Source of the DNA: Leucocoprinus leucothites
Taxonomy: Eukaryota; Basidiomycota; Agaricomycetes; Agaricales; Agaricaceae
Direction of reading: 5' to 3'
Length of the DNA stretch: 64,000 nucleotides
Assembly: GCA_013368445.1 (NCBI GenBank)
Contig: JAACJO010000012.1
Coordinates: 992,001 to 1,056,000 of the forward strand
Made by a program: the position numbers and the translations under genes
The notes under the pieces: model-generated
Told to the model about the DNA's origin: nothing
What the model saw: the letters and a program-made list of their open reading frames with translations, nothing else
Database searches by the model: none
Shown: positions 37,101-47,827 of the stretch, piece by piece
Numbering within the stretch: the first letter of the stretch is position 1
Layout: each line of letters begins with the position of its first letter

Positions 37101-39515
37101 ATAAGATACGATGGGGAGCTCAAAGAGATCACTGTGAACGTGCTCAAAGGCTTCTTTAGCCCGAATTGGGTTATCGTTAAAGGGTTTCTGGTGCATCTTC
37201 CCTTTCATGCAGCCTGGACAAGGGCGCGAATGATCGGGAATTGAAACCTGAGGTCCATTCAGCGTGGAGTCGGTAGTTTTGCTCAACACGCGATTAGACG
37301 GATGTCCTAAACGTTGATGCCAGATATTATAGTCAGGATGCTGAGCGACGTGGCTCGAAGCATTCGAATGTGTAATTCGACATCTTACTGTTTGTAGCGT
37401 AGGCTGCGACTCAGAGCGAGGAGCCGCTGACAAGACAGCATTGCCTGACTCATCCCGAAAGATTGTACCATGTTTATCAGCCTCGCTGCGCAACCCGGAT
37501 TCCAGGAGTTGACCGGCAGACATGAGGCGATCATGCATACCCTTTACATAGAACACAGGAGACAATGAAGTCGTCGCAGTGATCGTTTTTCCGTTATCAT
37601 GGATCTCGTGTTCGATCAAGACAGTGCCTCGACCCGAAATGAATAGGGGAGCGTTCTTGTTAGCTGTCTGAATTTCACCGAATTTCCCCATTTCGATTGT
37701 AGAAAAATCGTCCAAATAGGGTGTGAAATGTGCGGAAGCACCCGAATCAAGAATCCAAGAAGCAGCCCGTGAAGGCGCTTTCTTTCCCTTACAGTGGCAA
37801 CATAAAGCTTTCTCACACTTAGAAAGGTTCACACAGCGCGGCACAGAGGTCAAATCAGAATTTAATAAAAGCCCCATCAGGGCGACCGAAATAGTGCGCG
37901 ATACAGGAGAAGTATATACAGGAGCCGGAGACGACGTATCTAGTCCGCGAAAATGTTCAGCGTGGCCAGGAGCGCTCACATGGGAGCAGGCTCGAGCGAG
38001 GCGACAGGCCCCTTCTCGGTCGTGCTGTGGCATCACCGTATCAGTGTTAATCCAATCAGAGATAGAAGAAAAGACTTGCGTTGTCCACAACCCAGAAGTC
38101 CACCCGTCAGAATCCTCCCCCTCGGAGTCGGATTCGAGCATCGGATCAGCCGGAGGTGTCATCCTCGGCGACGGTGGGCATTCGTCCATATCTCCTCCAT
38201 AGTAAGGGATTTCCTCAATAATGGAGCCCGTCGTTTCGGCTTCGACCGCGAGGTCGGCGAGCCTTTCATCCCAGATCTTCAACACCTTATCCTTGGTAGC
38301 TTTCGAGCTTCTGCGACGATATCCCTCGGACTGAGGAGATTCGGAGATTCGCTCCTGAAGCCGCGGTGTATTCTTTCGCGCTTCTGCAACAAGGTGGCGT
38401 GTGGATGACGAAGGGCCTGCGTTAACCGGTTCTGCCAGCGAGGCGATCCGGTTCGCGAGGAGAGGACGGTTAGCGATAGCGGGGGCAGCGAAACCGATGG
38501 CACTGGAAGCGCCATATTGAGGAGCGACGTTGGAGACTCCGGAGGTGTTGGTGGCGTCGGCATCGGTCGCAGCTTCGTTAGCAGCGCCCTTACCCTTTTT
38601 GCCTCCTCTCTTACCGCGTTTTCCTTTCTTGCCATCTCCGCCGGGATTGCCAGTCTGGGGGTTACCAGGCTTCTGGCCAGCGCCTTGATTAGGAGGCTGC
38701 TGTTGCTGCTGCTGCTGCTGGGGCTGTGATCGAAACGGCCCTTGCGGTTGTTGTCCTTGCCCCTGACGTTGTTGATTGCCGGGGTTCCGGTTCTGCTGCC
38801 ATTGACCGTTGGAGCGGCCGGCGCGAGAAGCGGAAGCAGTCATCTTCTGGGACCAAGCAGCCTGGATGGCGCTACGGACCAGATCCCACGTGAGTTGGGA
38901 CATTTGCGTTTGATTCGCAAGGATTGACTGCGCTAAGGTTTCCATCCCTTGCGGGACAGCGCGAAGCAAAATCATGGCACGGATCACCTCGGGAAGTCGC
39001 GTGGTCGCGCCTTCGATCCGAGTGAAGAGAGATTCAAGCTCAGCGATGGACTGAGCCGGATCCATGTTTCCGGGGAGAGACCAGGAGACGGCGCGGACGA
39101 AGTCGCCATAGACAGATGCAGGACCTTGGACGCCGTAAAGGCGTTGGAGAGCTTCCCAAGTGGCGTTGGGGTCTCCTTGGACGATCAAGTGGAGCATGGA
39201 ATCTGGGACCGCTTGAATCAGCAGGCCAATCGCAGATTGCTCAAGGAAGTTCCTTCGGCGTTCTTCCTCTTGTCGGATTGCGAGAGAAGCGGCAGCTTCC
39301 TCAGCATTTGTGACATTTCCGCTTTCGTCAATTGCCGGAGCAACGACAGCAGGAAGTGGGGATACTAAGCCGGTTGTGACAGTCCAACCCGTAAAAGGGG
39401 TTCCAGGGGTCGTGATCATGGAAAGATATCCCTGCATCCTCATGGACCAAAACTGGTAGTTCTGGGGGCCTTGAAGGACGGGAATGCGAGAAGCTCCGTT
39501 GTTGATAGAAGACAT
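34197..39515 (-). CDS. Copia gag-pol polyprotein, 1772 residues, uninterrupted
   Basis: A single frame from ATG 39515 to the stop at 34197. Order: a Gag capsid-like region (about 1-230, NYQFWSMRMQGYL); a Gln/Gly/Lys-rich basic stretch (about 235-310, containing an eight-Gln run) where a CCHC zinc knuckle would be expected but none is seen; a disordered segment; aspartic protease DSGASAHF (about 591); the pre-integrase zinc site HQRLGHPS..CPGC (about 735-770); the integrase core HSDLFELP, TSDRGGEF and GRAERLNRTL (D,D,E at about 796, 858, 894); a Pro/Arg-rich linker; reverse transcriptase with YVDDVFF (about 1456); and RNase H with SSTEAEYMAL and KHIDIRYHYIRD near the end. No frameshift lies between gag and pol, as in many copia elements. 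Confidence 0.95.
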   Translation of the reverse strand: MSSINNGASRIPVLQGPQNYQFWSMRMQGYLSMITTPGTPFTGWTVTTGLVSPLPAVVAPAIDESGNVTNAEEAAASLAIRQEEERRRNFLEQSAIGLLIQAVPDSMLHLIVQGDPNATWEALQRLYGVQGPASVYGDFVRAVSWSLPGNMDPAQSIAELESLFTRIEGATTRLPEVIRAMILLRAVPQGMETLAQSILANQTQMSQLTWDLVRSAIQAAWSQKMTASASRAGRSNGQWQQNRNPGNQQRQGQGQQPQGPFRSQPQQQQQQQQPPNQGAGQKPGNPQTGNPGGDGKKGKRGKRGGKKGKGAANEAATDADATNTSGVSNVAPQYGASSAIGFAAPAIANRPLLANRIASLAEPVNAGPSSSTRHLVAEARKNTPRLQERISESPQSEGYRRRSSKATKDKVLKIWDERLADLAVEAETTGSIIEEIPYYGGDMDECPPSPRMTPPADPMLESDSEGEDSDGWTSGLWTTQVFSSISDWINTDTVMPQHDREGACRLARACSHVSAPGHAEHFRGLDTSSPAPVYTSPVSRTISVALMGLLLNSDLTSVPRCVNLSKCEKALCCHCKGKKAPSRAASWILDSGASAHFTPYLDDFSTIEMGKFGEIQTANKNAPLFISGRGTVLIEHEIHDNGKTITATTSLSPVFYVKGMHDRLMSAGQLLESGLRSEADKHGTIFRDESGNAVLSAAPRSESQPTLQTVRCRITHSNASSHVAQHPDYNIWHQRLGHPSNRVLSKTTDSTLNGPQVSIPDHSRPCPGCMKGKMHQKPFNDNPIRAKEAFEHVHSDLFELPIVSYHKYKWVMTLLDDYSSFAHVVLLRSKAEAAPRMVELLTYVQNQFGKSIRRFTSDRGGEFVAGTLQDYLRVKGIEFTPSAPRVHQQNGRAERLNRTLHEKAQAMRLHACLPDSWWDFAINTATHIYNRTSMNRIQWKTPFELVHGHKPDISHLRVFGCAAYVFLPDEMRPNKLSAKSELMIFVGYDREKNYIFLRHTRGNAEFISPTVIFDEKMFPKCPDQKPAVYPEPPRAEIPPISTTPNVPNIDHPPAPRGGEPPRAPSPRAPPRPKTPSPPRSPSPPLSYADPEDRDPKEEEEEVELPPSPGPSRKEPGPRKRARSPTPPEVLPPRPSVQDDLDALERLDRWVTERENRRPRRNVQPPNRPGNVYGDRSDPLDVIRRYRELNPNLPRNRAQYRPIPGAISDEEARNRLRNWNIPHPDSSIDTKPSSTDFAKFVKEGGVKLVDFLLAQRANGPVPEQFRDIANLDADSQTKWQKAMLEELDALHKRGVYELVDLPKGRRAIKNRWVYNIKSDNRYRSRLVAKGFSQIEGIDFDELFSPVVRYETARLLLGIAALEDFDLHSVDVKTAYLYGDLDEEIYMEQPEGFRLPGHEKKVWRLRKAIYGLKQAGLSWWKALTSSMLKLGFKRCKSDAGVYHFTHPKTGERVFAVVYVDDVFFMGKKNSLLLSELKQKFMTTWECRDQGELSEFLGMNISRDRKERKLYVDQVKYLDKVLEKFDIPKGAKFTPLPSGFVFEPYVDKVDPKFRTRYQQLVGSLMYLMIGSRPDISFAVVKLSQQSAAPSNAHFRAGLHVLQYLRSTRNYRLVFDGASNQAVIACSDSDWAQDGQSRRSVTGNFVTIARGPVSWLSRKQKTVALSSTEAEYMALSDCSRQLMWIRQLLEEIGFKIPAPILYGDNIGSIFWSENPVQEKRSKHIDIRYHYIRDIVEEGSVELEFIEGSNNPADILTKNLGSILFNKFVYSLGIEFL

Positions 39516-39760
39516 TCTGAAAAGAAGTCGTCAGTCAACGTTGTTCGTTAGAAGCAGCAGTGATGCGCTAATCGAGCAAGGTTTCGAACCCAAATCGCCT
39601 AAGGGCTAGGGTAAGACACAGAAATGAGAAGGGATGCTGGGCCCTTCACAAGGTACAGCGGTGGCGCTTGGAAAGCGGCCTTCCCATAACAGGTCGATCT
39701 AGTCCTTCTCAGACATCAAGCACAGCGAGCTAGTCGGCTAGTGCGATATCGAGCTGGCGA
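39516..39760 (-). other. Untranslated leader of the copia element
   Basis: About 245 bases between the primer-binding site and the gag start. A packaging signal would be expected here, but no specific structure was resolved by eye. Confidence 0.6.
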
Positions 39761-39775
39761 TCGGGGCCCATAACC
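39761..39775 (-). other. Primer-binding site, initiator-tRNA-Met anticodon-stem type
   Basis: On the coding strand GGTTATGGGCCCC directly follows the 5' LTR. Its complement GGGGCCCATAACC corresponds to the anticodon stem-loop of initiator tRNA-Met (GGGCCCATAACC in species with C33), not to a tRNA 3' end. This is the half-tRNA priming described for Drosophila copia. The match to this species' own tRNA is inferred. Confidence 0.72.
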
Positions 39776-40148
39776 TGTCGAAGCAGCAACGGGGAGCGTA
39801 GCGGTGAAGGTAGACGACGAGGTCAGTACTCACTTTACTAGGCAGTTAGTCTGTTATGGGAGTAGGTTCGAGGTAGTAGTTGCGACTGAGTAGATAGAAT
39901 TGACTGTAGAATAACGAAGAAAATACAAGGTATTTATACTAAAGAGTTCGAATAATTCTACTATAAAGAGGGTATTACACACTCGTTTCGAGGTGGTAAA
40001 GGGTATAGGTAAAACGTATAGTAAAACATGTAAGGTCCGCACGAAGTATCGGTGCGTGAGCATAATGGTATCTAATAATAGAATGCATGTTTCATAATTG
40101 AGAGTGAACACGAACGTAGCAGCGTGTAAACGCGCATGTGATTCAACA
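39776..40148 (-). repeat. 5' LTR of the copia element
   Basis: 373 bases, promoter-bearing LTR for the minus-strand element; visually identical to 33771-34143. Confidence 0.93.
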
Positions 40149-40153
40149 TTTCT
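40149..40153. repeat. Target-site duplication TTTCT (right)
   Basis: Partner of 33766-33770. Confidence 0.9.
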
Positions 40154-40257
40154 TTCCTCCTCCGTGTGCTAAAACATCTCCGCCGCTTTTTGCGACTTAC
40201 TTATTTAAAACCTCGTGGCTACCGACTAGTCCATTCTCGTTCGAAACGGTGGCTTTA

Positions 40258-41515
40258 TTAAACGTTGCAAACGTTACCGGAAACTCTTGACGTCCAACCT
40301 TTGAAAATCTCGATAGAGCGAAATTGGGTTATGGAATCTGCAGTAGGGGGTCCGTTGGACCAACAGGGATCACCGTTGCTCCATGTATTCCAGATCCACG
40401 GGCCAGCTTGCGAAGGGACCTGGGGAAGGTACAACGGTTGGGGTTGACGTCAAGTCAGATTGATAGAGAGTATAACGTACGTTTGTCGTGAAACGTGCTT
40501 TCTGTTGACCGTCGATATAGAAGGCTGTAGCCCCGGATGACCACTGGAAGCGAAGATGGTTAGTTCCTGATGTAATTCTTTGTGCCTCCAGAAGGTGATC
40601 TCACGTCAATGCGATATTCTGCAGATCCTCGTGTATCAGGCGATCTAATTTCTCTGGTTCTAAGTCTGTAAAAACTACGCACCGTGAAAGTCGGCAGTGG
40701 GATCGAAAGTAAAAGGAAGGTTTTCATGTGTGTTTGGCGTTCCTGGCGTCACAGCCTATGACATATCCCGCAGTGTTATTAAAAGCCTTGCGCGTATATG
40801 AAAGAATATCTTGACCTGGTTTGTAGCCCAAATACCCGCTGGAACACAAGCGCTCGAGGTCGAGATTGTACTGGTCAAAGTCTCCCAATCAATTTCTTGG
40901 TTATCATTCACTATGCCCCACAAGCGTTTAAATCAGTGACCGCCGAAAAGCGCCAACACGACGGTTGTCGTGATCGTCAAGCTTCTAGGGTACTTACGAT
41001 AAAAGAAGTTGCCTTCTACGACGCCAGGGGTTTTACTTGACTTCTGGACTGTTCGTACAGATGCGTATAGGAAGTGATCTTGAGTGGCCATCTCTGCGCT
41101 TTGGATCGCGCCGCTGCCATGGTATGCGGAGACTTTGAAGTTCAAAGCGCCATTCCCCGCCTGGATATTTGAAGGCGTAAAGGCGCGTGGCACCGGTCCG
41201 CTGCTGATCTGATAGTTGCTAACACCTAATCCGTTGGAGCTAAGTGTGTCCCTCGTATGTTAGCCATCTGCTTTCAAATTTCTACTTTGATAAAGCAGAC
41301 GGGTATAAATACCTGAGTAGAGCGCCAACGTTTCCTCCTGGAGTTAATCCTGAGAAATCTACGAAAACCCTTTGAGTGAAGCCGCCTGGTACGCCACTGA
41401 CGACGTAGGTGTCGCACGCTGCCGTTGCGTTGACAGTGGAAGGCGCTTGCAAGGACTTTCCCGCCAGAGCTAGTGTGACGAGAGCTGCCAGTGCTTTGGG
41501 CCGGGGAGACATCAT
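40258..41515 (-). CDS. GH16-like secreted glucanase/lectin, copy 3, intact
   Basis: The ATG at 41515 (MMSPRPKALAALVTLALAG) opens a signal peptide, then TAACDTYVVSGVPGGFTQ and VFVDFSGLTPGGN. Exon 2 gives NGLGVSNYQISSGPVPRAF on to GALNFKVSAYHGSGAIQ, with the base that copy 1 lacks. The catalytic-type motif is NDNQEIDWETL (ExDxE kept). The end reads PSQAGPWIWNTWSNGDP and FKGWTSRVSGNVCNV, with TAA at 40258-40260. Splice sites match copies 1 and 2. The copia element begins 110 bases past the stop, so the coding region is spared, but its terminator region may now lie in the LTR. Confidence 0.8.
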
Positions 41516-42940
41516 GATTTCTTATGGTGGTACATGCTGCATGCTACAAATTTATACTATGTCGCTACGGTAGGCGATTTCTGGGAAGCTTCAATGTTCC
41601 ATATGTGCGTTTATTCACAAGGCGAGGAGACATGTGCACGACTTTCTCGAGGTAGCTCGTGACGGGAGGTACATTGTGACACTCTGTAAGGCAGTCGCCG
41701 TTTGCCGAGTGTATCAGGTTGGACAGAATCATCGAGGCGGGGGTAATGGGGTTCTCTCCGCATGAGAAAACCATACGTCAGAACGCAGGATGGAGATGCT
41801 TGTGTATTTCTATGTATCTGGAACACAAAATGGGAAATATTAATGACCTTGCATCAAGCAGAAATAGACTCTCGGGAGTTGACGGTGAAATCTTTCTTGA
41901 TGATCCCCGAACATGATGTTGCGAAGGACTTTGCTCAATCGTTTGATGCAAGGTGACTAGAAAGAACAATGAAAACCGAGCAAAGATCCGCTCAGAATTC
42001 TCAATGAAAAGGTATTCATTGTGACTTTATGTACAGCGGCTGGTTATAGTAGTGAAGCCGTGCCACATGGTTTCATGTCGGTTCCGATGTGACTTCGGGC
42101 GCTCGGACTATTACGGCCAAGACTTGGTTGCGGGAACTCTTTTGATCATTTAACAGGTCAGAAATCACAAGTCTTGTGACACGAGTTTGATGCCAACATG
42201 CCGATTTGCTCGATGGTTAAACATCAGCATCGGCCAAATGGTCACTGTAGACTTTAAACTTAGTCGCTATCCAGGGTCCGCCCCAAGATGTTGGAACGCC
42301 GCGTACGAGGAGATCGGAAAGGGAGTGATGCGTAAAACGAAGACTGTTGGTCCACGAAACCCCTGTTCAGATTGGGATTACCTATTTTAGGATGGCCGTT
42401 GTTCAAGTATACTTTAGGGTGAAGACAACAGCGGTATCGGGGACCGAGATGAAGAATAGCGAAGCCAGAATATATTTGAACACCTCGGTAGTGGTCTCGA
42501 ATGGCGTTGACGAACAGGATAAGTACATTGCAAAATTTTTGGCTCGGGAAATTGACCCTGAATAACCGGATGTTCGGGGAGGATGCGACTTCTTCGATTC
42601 TGGTTTAGGCTAGAAGAAGAATTAGTCACAGGGAAGGAAGCCTGACGGCGGCATGAGGAAGATGGCAGTAACGGTGTCGTTAGAGTAGGAAAGAGTCCCA
42701 CGAAGGTAAACACCCGGTGGAGAATGAAGGTTAACGGAGGAGAAGTGGACGGGGATGCGTTGAGGGCGGCGAGATGATGATGAAGGAAGCTGGAGAGTGG
42801 CGGAGATAGCAGAAGGGAAGTGTTGGCGGGGTCGTGGGAGATGGAGAGGAGATGATCTGACTGCCGTATTTGGAAGCCAGGGATGCTTCCAATAATAATA
42901 TAAAGGTATATATGCTCGGCCTTTACTACTTTCCTCACTC
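41516..42940. other. Intergenic, edge of the triplicated region
   Basis: The first 450 bases still resemble the upstream DNA of GH16 copies 1 and 2; the rest is unlike them. Short ORFs on both strands show no family pattern. No RNA gene was seen. Confidence 0.5.
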
Positions 42941-45138
42941 ATGCATCTCCTCCAGCCCCGTCGCCACTCCTCGAGCCCCCTTTCCTCACCCCTTGCCAAT
43001 GCCCCCGGCGATCTCCTCATAGAAATTGCGCTATGCCTTGACTCTCGCGTCGATCTCCTCCACCTCGGCCTCACCGTTCGTCCTTGTAACTCCGACTCAA
43101 AATCGCCACTGACGTCCTTCGCAGTCTTCATCTATCTTTTCACACATTTCTTCCGTTCTATATGAGTCGGTCGTCCTAACTACCGTCCAACAATGTACTT
43201 CTACTCTTGGCATGCTCGCTCGCCGCACCGACATTGCGCGTCACGTCCGTGAACTCACCCTCAAAATCCAACCCAAGCATACTCCCACTTTGACCACCCA
43301 TGACAGAGATGCTGCTTCTGCAGCTGTCGTTGCTGTCGCTTCCTCCATGGCTCTAGATGCACTTCGCAAGTTCGTGTGGGATGCCGACGAGCTGCCATTG
43401 GATGATGATATGTGGTTTGCTTTGCGCGCCGGGTATGTGATATCAGCTGCCCCACTCCTCGCTCTGCTCATGCCCCATGCTCCATTAGATGTCCTCAACT
43501 GCGCTACGTCGGAACTAGTCTCGGTTCTACCTTGCCCAGCCTTGATAACCACGTGAATCGTTTGATGCACTCTCCTTCCATCCAATACTCATACTTTTCA
43601 TTGCCCGCAAGCTCTTTGATTTCTGCAATCTCTCTGGGTTTGCGCTCCACCTTCGGTCTGGTTTCTACGAATGTCACATAGATCTCTTCATGGATGGTGC
43701 GTTCCTTCTTGTCTATCGATCGTCTTTCGCTTAGCTCATGCGGAGTAGAGGACCAGCCGATATCCCGAAAACTCTGGAACATGCTTATTCATCGCTGTCC
43801 CAATCTCGAAGAACTCTCCATCGAAGGCACTTCAACTATACCCGCCGATATACATGCTCTTGTTCAAGGTCGTTGGCCAAAGCTCAGGAAACTTACGCTT
43901 GGCGACATTTGCATTGACTGGATCCCTCGTCCGTTGACGCCGGGCGAGAAGCGGCCGTTCATTGCTTTTCTAGAGGCCCATCAAGACCTTAAAGTCATTA
44001 ATCTCTCACGACACAACATTCAGCCAATCCACTTCTCCTCTCTCGATCCCGCATGTCTGCCTGGCGTGACGTCGTTTTCAGGAACTCATCAGCAGCTCCA
44101 AGCCTTACCTCACCTCCATCCCTCGCTTAAGCAGGTATCCTTCCGGGATCCTGTCGAAACAAGAGAAGTTTCTGCACCAACCATAGCTTCTTTGTTGAGG
44201 GAGCTATACTCTCTCACGGATCTGAGGATTACGTTTGCTCTGCATTCCATGTACGATAGTGGCAATCTCCTCCGATCACTCATACAATCGTGTCCAAACC
44301 TAAGGCACCTCGAGCTAACGTGCGCACATAAACCCTCATTCCAGCTGGTAGGCTCCCTTTTCCTTCTTTTGTCAAATCCTGTGCCATATCTGATCTTTTG
44401 TCATGCTTTTTTCAGGATGCCTTTGCCAAGACTATACGCGGTTTTCCCAAGCTACGAACACTACACCTGACCATTGTCAAGTATCCTGGTGACGAAACAA
44501 TTGCTAAAGGTGCAGTCAGGATAGCACAATCAAACCCTCGTCTTCAAAAATTCTCCCTCACCTTCATCCCTCCTCTCTATCCGCCTCCATTCCCTTTTGT
44601 CTGGGCACCCGATACCCCAGCCGGTACTGACGCTGCTCCCGTTCATCTCGGAGCTGGTATCGGTGCAGTCGGCTCCGTCATGTCTCCGATTCAGCCGATT
44701 TCACTGTCGCTCTCATTTCTACCCATACCGAGATTCACGTGCACGTCAGGGCTGTTCTCCCTGTTAACAGATACCCATGGCTTGCCCTTGATGCTACAGG
44801 CCACGGAGACGTCGCGTGTAGTGTGGCCGTGGGGTTTGGGCGAAAGCGTACGGACAAAAAAGTACGAAACTGAGCTTGGACCTTTTGGACGACGGCGAGG
44901 AGGACGTGGAGGGTTTGGGAGGGGTGTTGGGGGAATCAAAGGTTTGGTTGGCTTGGCGTTCGAGAGAAGTAGCGCAGGAGAGGAGGTCAGGATGATCCTC
45001 TTCTGTGTTGCGCTTGTTGTGCTGGCTGCTTGGGGTTTTGCTGTGGGAGGGCGGAGAGGGAGGCTTGGGACGACGTTTCATTCTCCTCCGAGCATTGGTA
45101 ATGTTGGTCTTGGTTTCGGCATGGAACTCATGCCTTGA
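42941..45138 (+). CDS. F-box/LRR-type protein with a C-terminal membrane segment
   Basis: The ATG at 42941 starts MHLLQPRRHSSSPLSSPL. An F-box-like start follows (GDLLIEIALCLDSRVDLLHLGLTCSHLHSRIEPVLYESV, read across an intron near 43079-43125). Leucine-rich repeat-like segments come next (RCPNLEELSIEGT, WPKLRKLTLGDI, LKVINLSRHNI, CPNLRHLELTCAH, FPKLRTLHLTIVKYP). F-box proteins bring targets to SCF ubiquitin ligases. The C-terminus is odd for the family: a Gly/Arg-rich patch (GRRRGGRGGFGRGVGG), then a hydrophobic run MILFCVALVVLAAWGFAV and a basic tail, as in a tail-anchored protein. TGA is at 45136-45138. The F-box call is moderate, since such fungal F-boxes are weak. Confidence 0.72.
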
Positions 45139-45790
45139 GCTCTAGTGAGATTTCTCAACACATTTTTCATGCCATTCCTATGCTACCTTGGACGGATCTC
45201 GTCCTATCCTATGTCATGATTCATGTCACTGTATCCTTATAGGTTTGTATCAACCGAATTCTGGTATTTTTGGAGGACTCGTTTTGTACTATTTTGGCTG
45301 TAGATGTAGAACCACAGGTTAATAGCTCACTGTAATTTATTTTTTATTGGTATGTCTAATGCATCGCAGCATGTCTCGAACTGACAGGAGGAGTGAACTT
45401 GTCCGAATGATGGAACTGTCGAACAAGGGGCTCAATGGTGAGTTGGAAGTTTCCTTAAGTCGATGACGCAAATCGACAATCAAACATGGTGGCGTGTTGG
45501 CGTGTACTAGGTACAAAAAGCACAATGACAACGTACAACAAGAAAGCACTCTATACACTAGGCAACGGTACTAGTCGGATAAAGTAAACGCATGAGTGGT
45601 TAGAAGGCGTTAGAGAGGTGTTAGCTGAGATCTGGAGGGTTAGCAGGTCACTCGATACGTGGTGCTAGTACCTGTAATATTTTTAGCAAGGAGAGATCGG
45701 TTGATTACAAGCATATAAGGCAGGGTTTTTTTTTGGGGGGGTGGGGGAGGATATGCGTGGCAAGTGCAAGACGGGTGGGGTATTTGGTAA
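45139..45790. other. Intergenic between convergent genes
   Basis: 3' ends of the F-box-like gene and HMT1. It contains a T9-G7 tract followed by more G at 45726-45750, a likely source of sequencing or replication slippage. No gene was seen. Confidence 0.5.
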
Positions 45791-47518
<1,728 letters not shown>

Positions 47519-47827
47519 GGTGATAAGGGGAGTGGGATGTGAAGCGGGAGAGACGAAAAAGCTGAATCAAGGGCGCTAAAGAAAATTCGTTTGTCGGTTC
47601 ATCGGCGACCCAAAATTGACCCGATATCCGAAAAGGGTATCCTCACGTGATCTCTAAAGGAGTCGGATCCGGATTTGGATTTCCGGGAGGCTGTGACTGA
47701 TGCGGTGCGCTTATGGATTTCGCTTCTTGCTCAGTGACTAACTGTTTGTTCTGCGCAGCCGCAGCCACCTCAATCATTCAAGTGCTATATAAGCTTGACG
47801 TGGTCCATGATTATTGGTAACCACAAC

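Larger units (their letters stand above)
33771..40148 (-). mobile_element. Complete Ty1/copia LTR retrotransposon
   Basis: A 6378-base element read on the minus strand. It has two 373-base LTRs (TG..CA ends on the coding strand), a 5-base duplication TTTCT, a primer-binding site touching the 5' LTR (39761-39775), a polypurine tract touching the 3' LTR (34144-34155), and one open gag-pol frame. Integrase precedes reverse transcriptase, which places it in Ty1/copia (Pseudoviridae-type). The LTRs look identical by eye and the frame is open, so the insertion is young and may be active. It sits about 110 bases downstream of the GH16 copy 3 stop. Confidence 0.95.
31437..41960. repeat. Tandem module copy 3, split by a retrotransposon
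   Basis: Third direct copy. The part left of 33770 carries the MBIP-like pseudogene and the part right of 40149 carries the GH16-like gene. Removing 33771-40148 and one target duplication rejoins sequence that lines up with copies 1 and 2. The right edge fades near 41960. Confidence 0.75.

Noticed and set aside
34583..39368. Many plus- and minus-strand ORFs of 60-160 codons inside the copia element
   Set aside because: They are shadows of the gag-pol frame.
39570..39625. tRNA-like B-box (GGTTCGAAACC on the minus strand) in the copia leader
   Set aside because: No matching A-box in the right order or cloverleaf could be drawn, so no tRNA is called.
22711..41960. The triplicated module as a transposon itself
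   Set aside because: No terminal repeats, target duplications or transposase belong to the unit; the copies are tandem, which fits unequal crossing-over.
42414..43131. Two long overlapping minus-strand ORFs opposite the start of the F-box-like gene
   Set aside because: They are antisense to a better-supported exon and read as low-complexity Ser/Pro/His translations.
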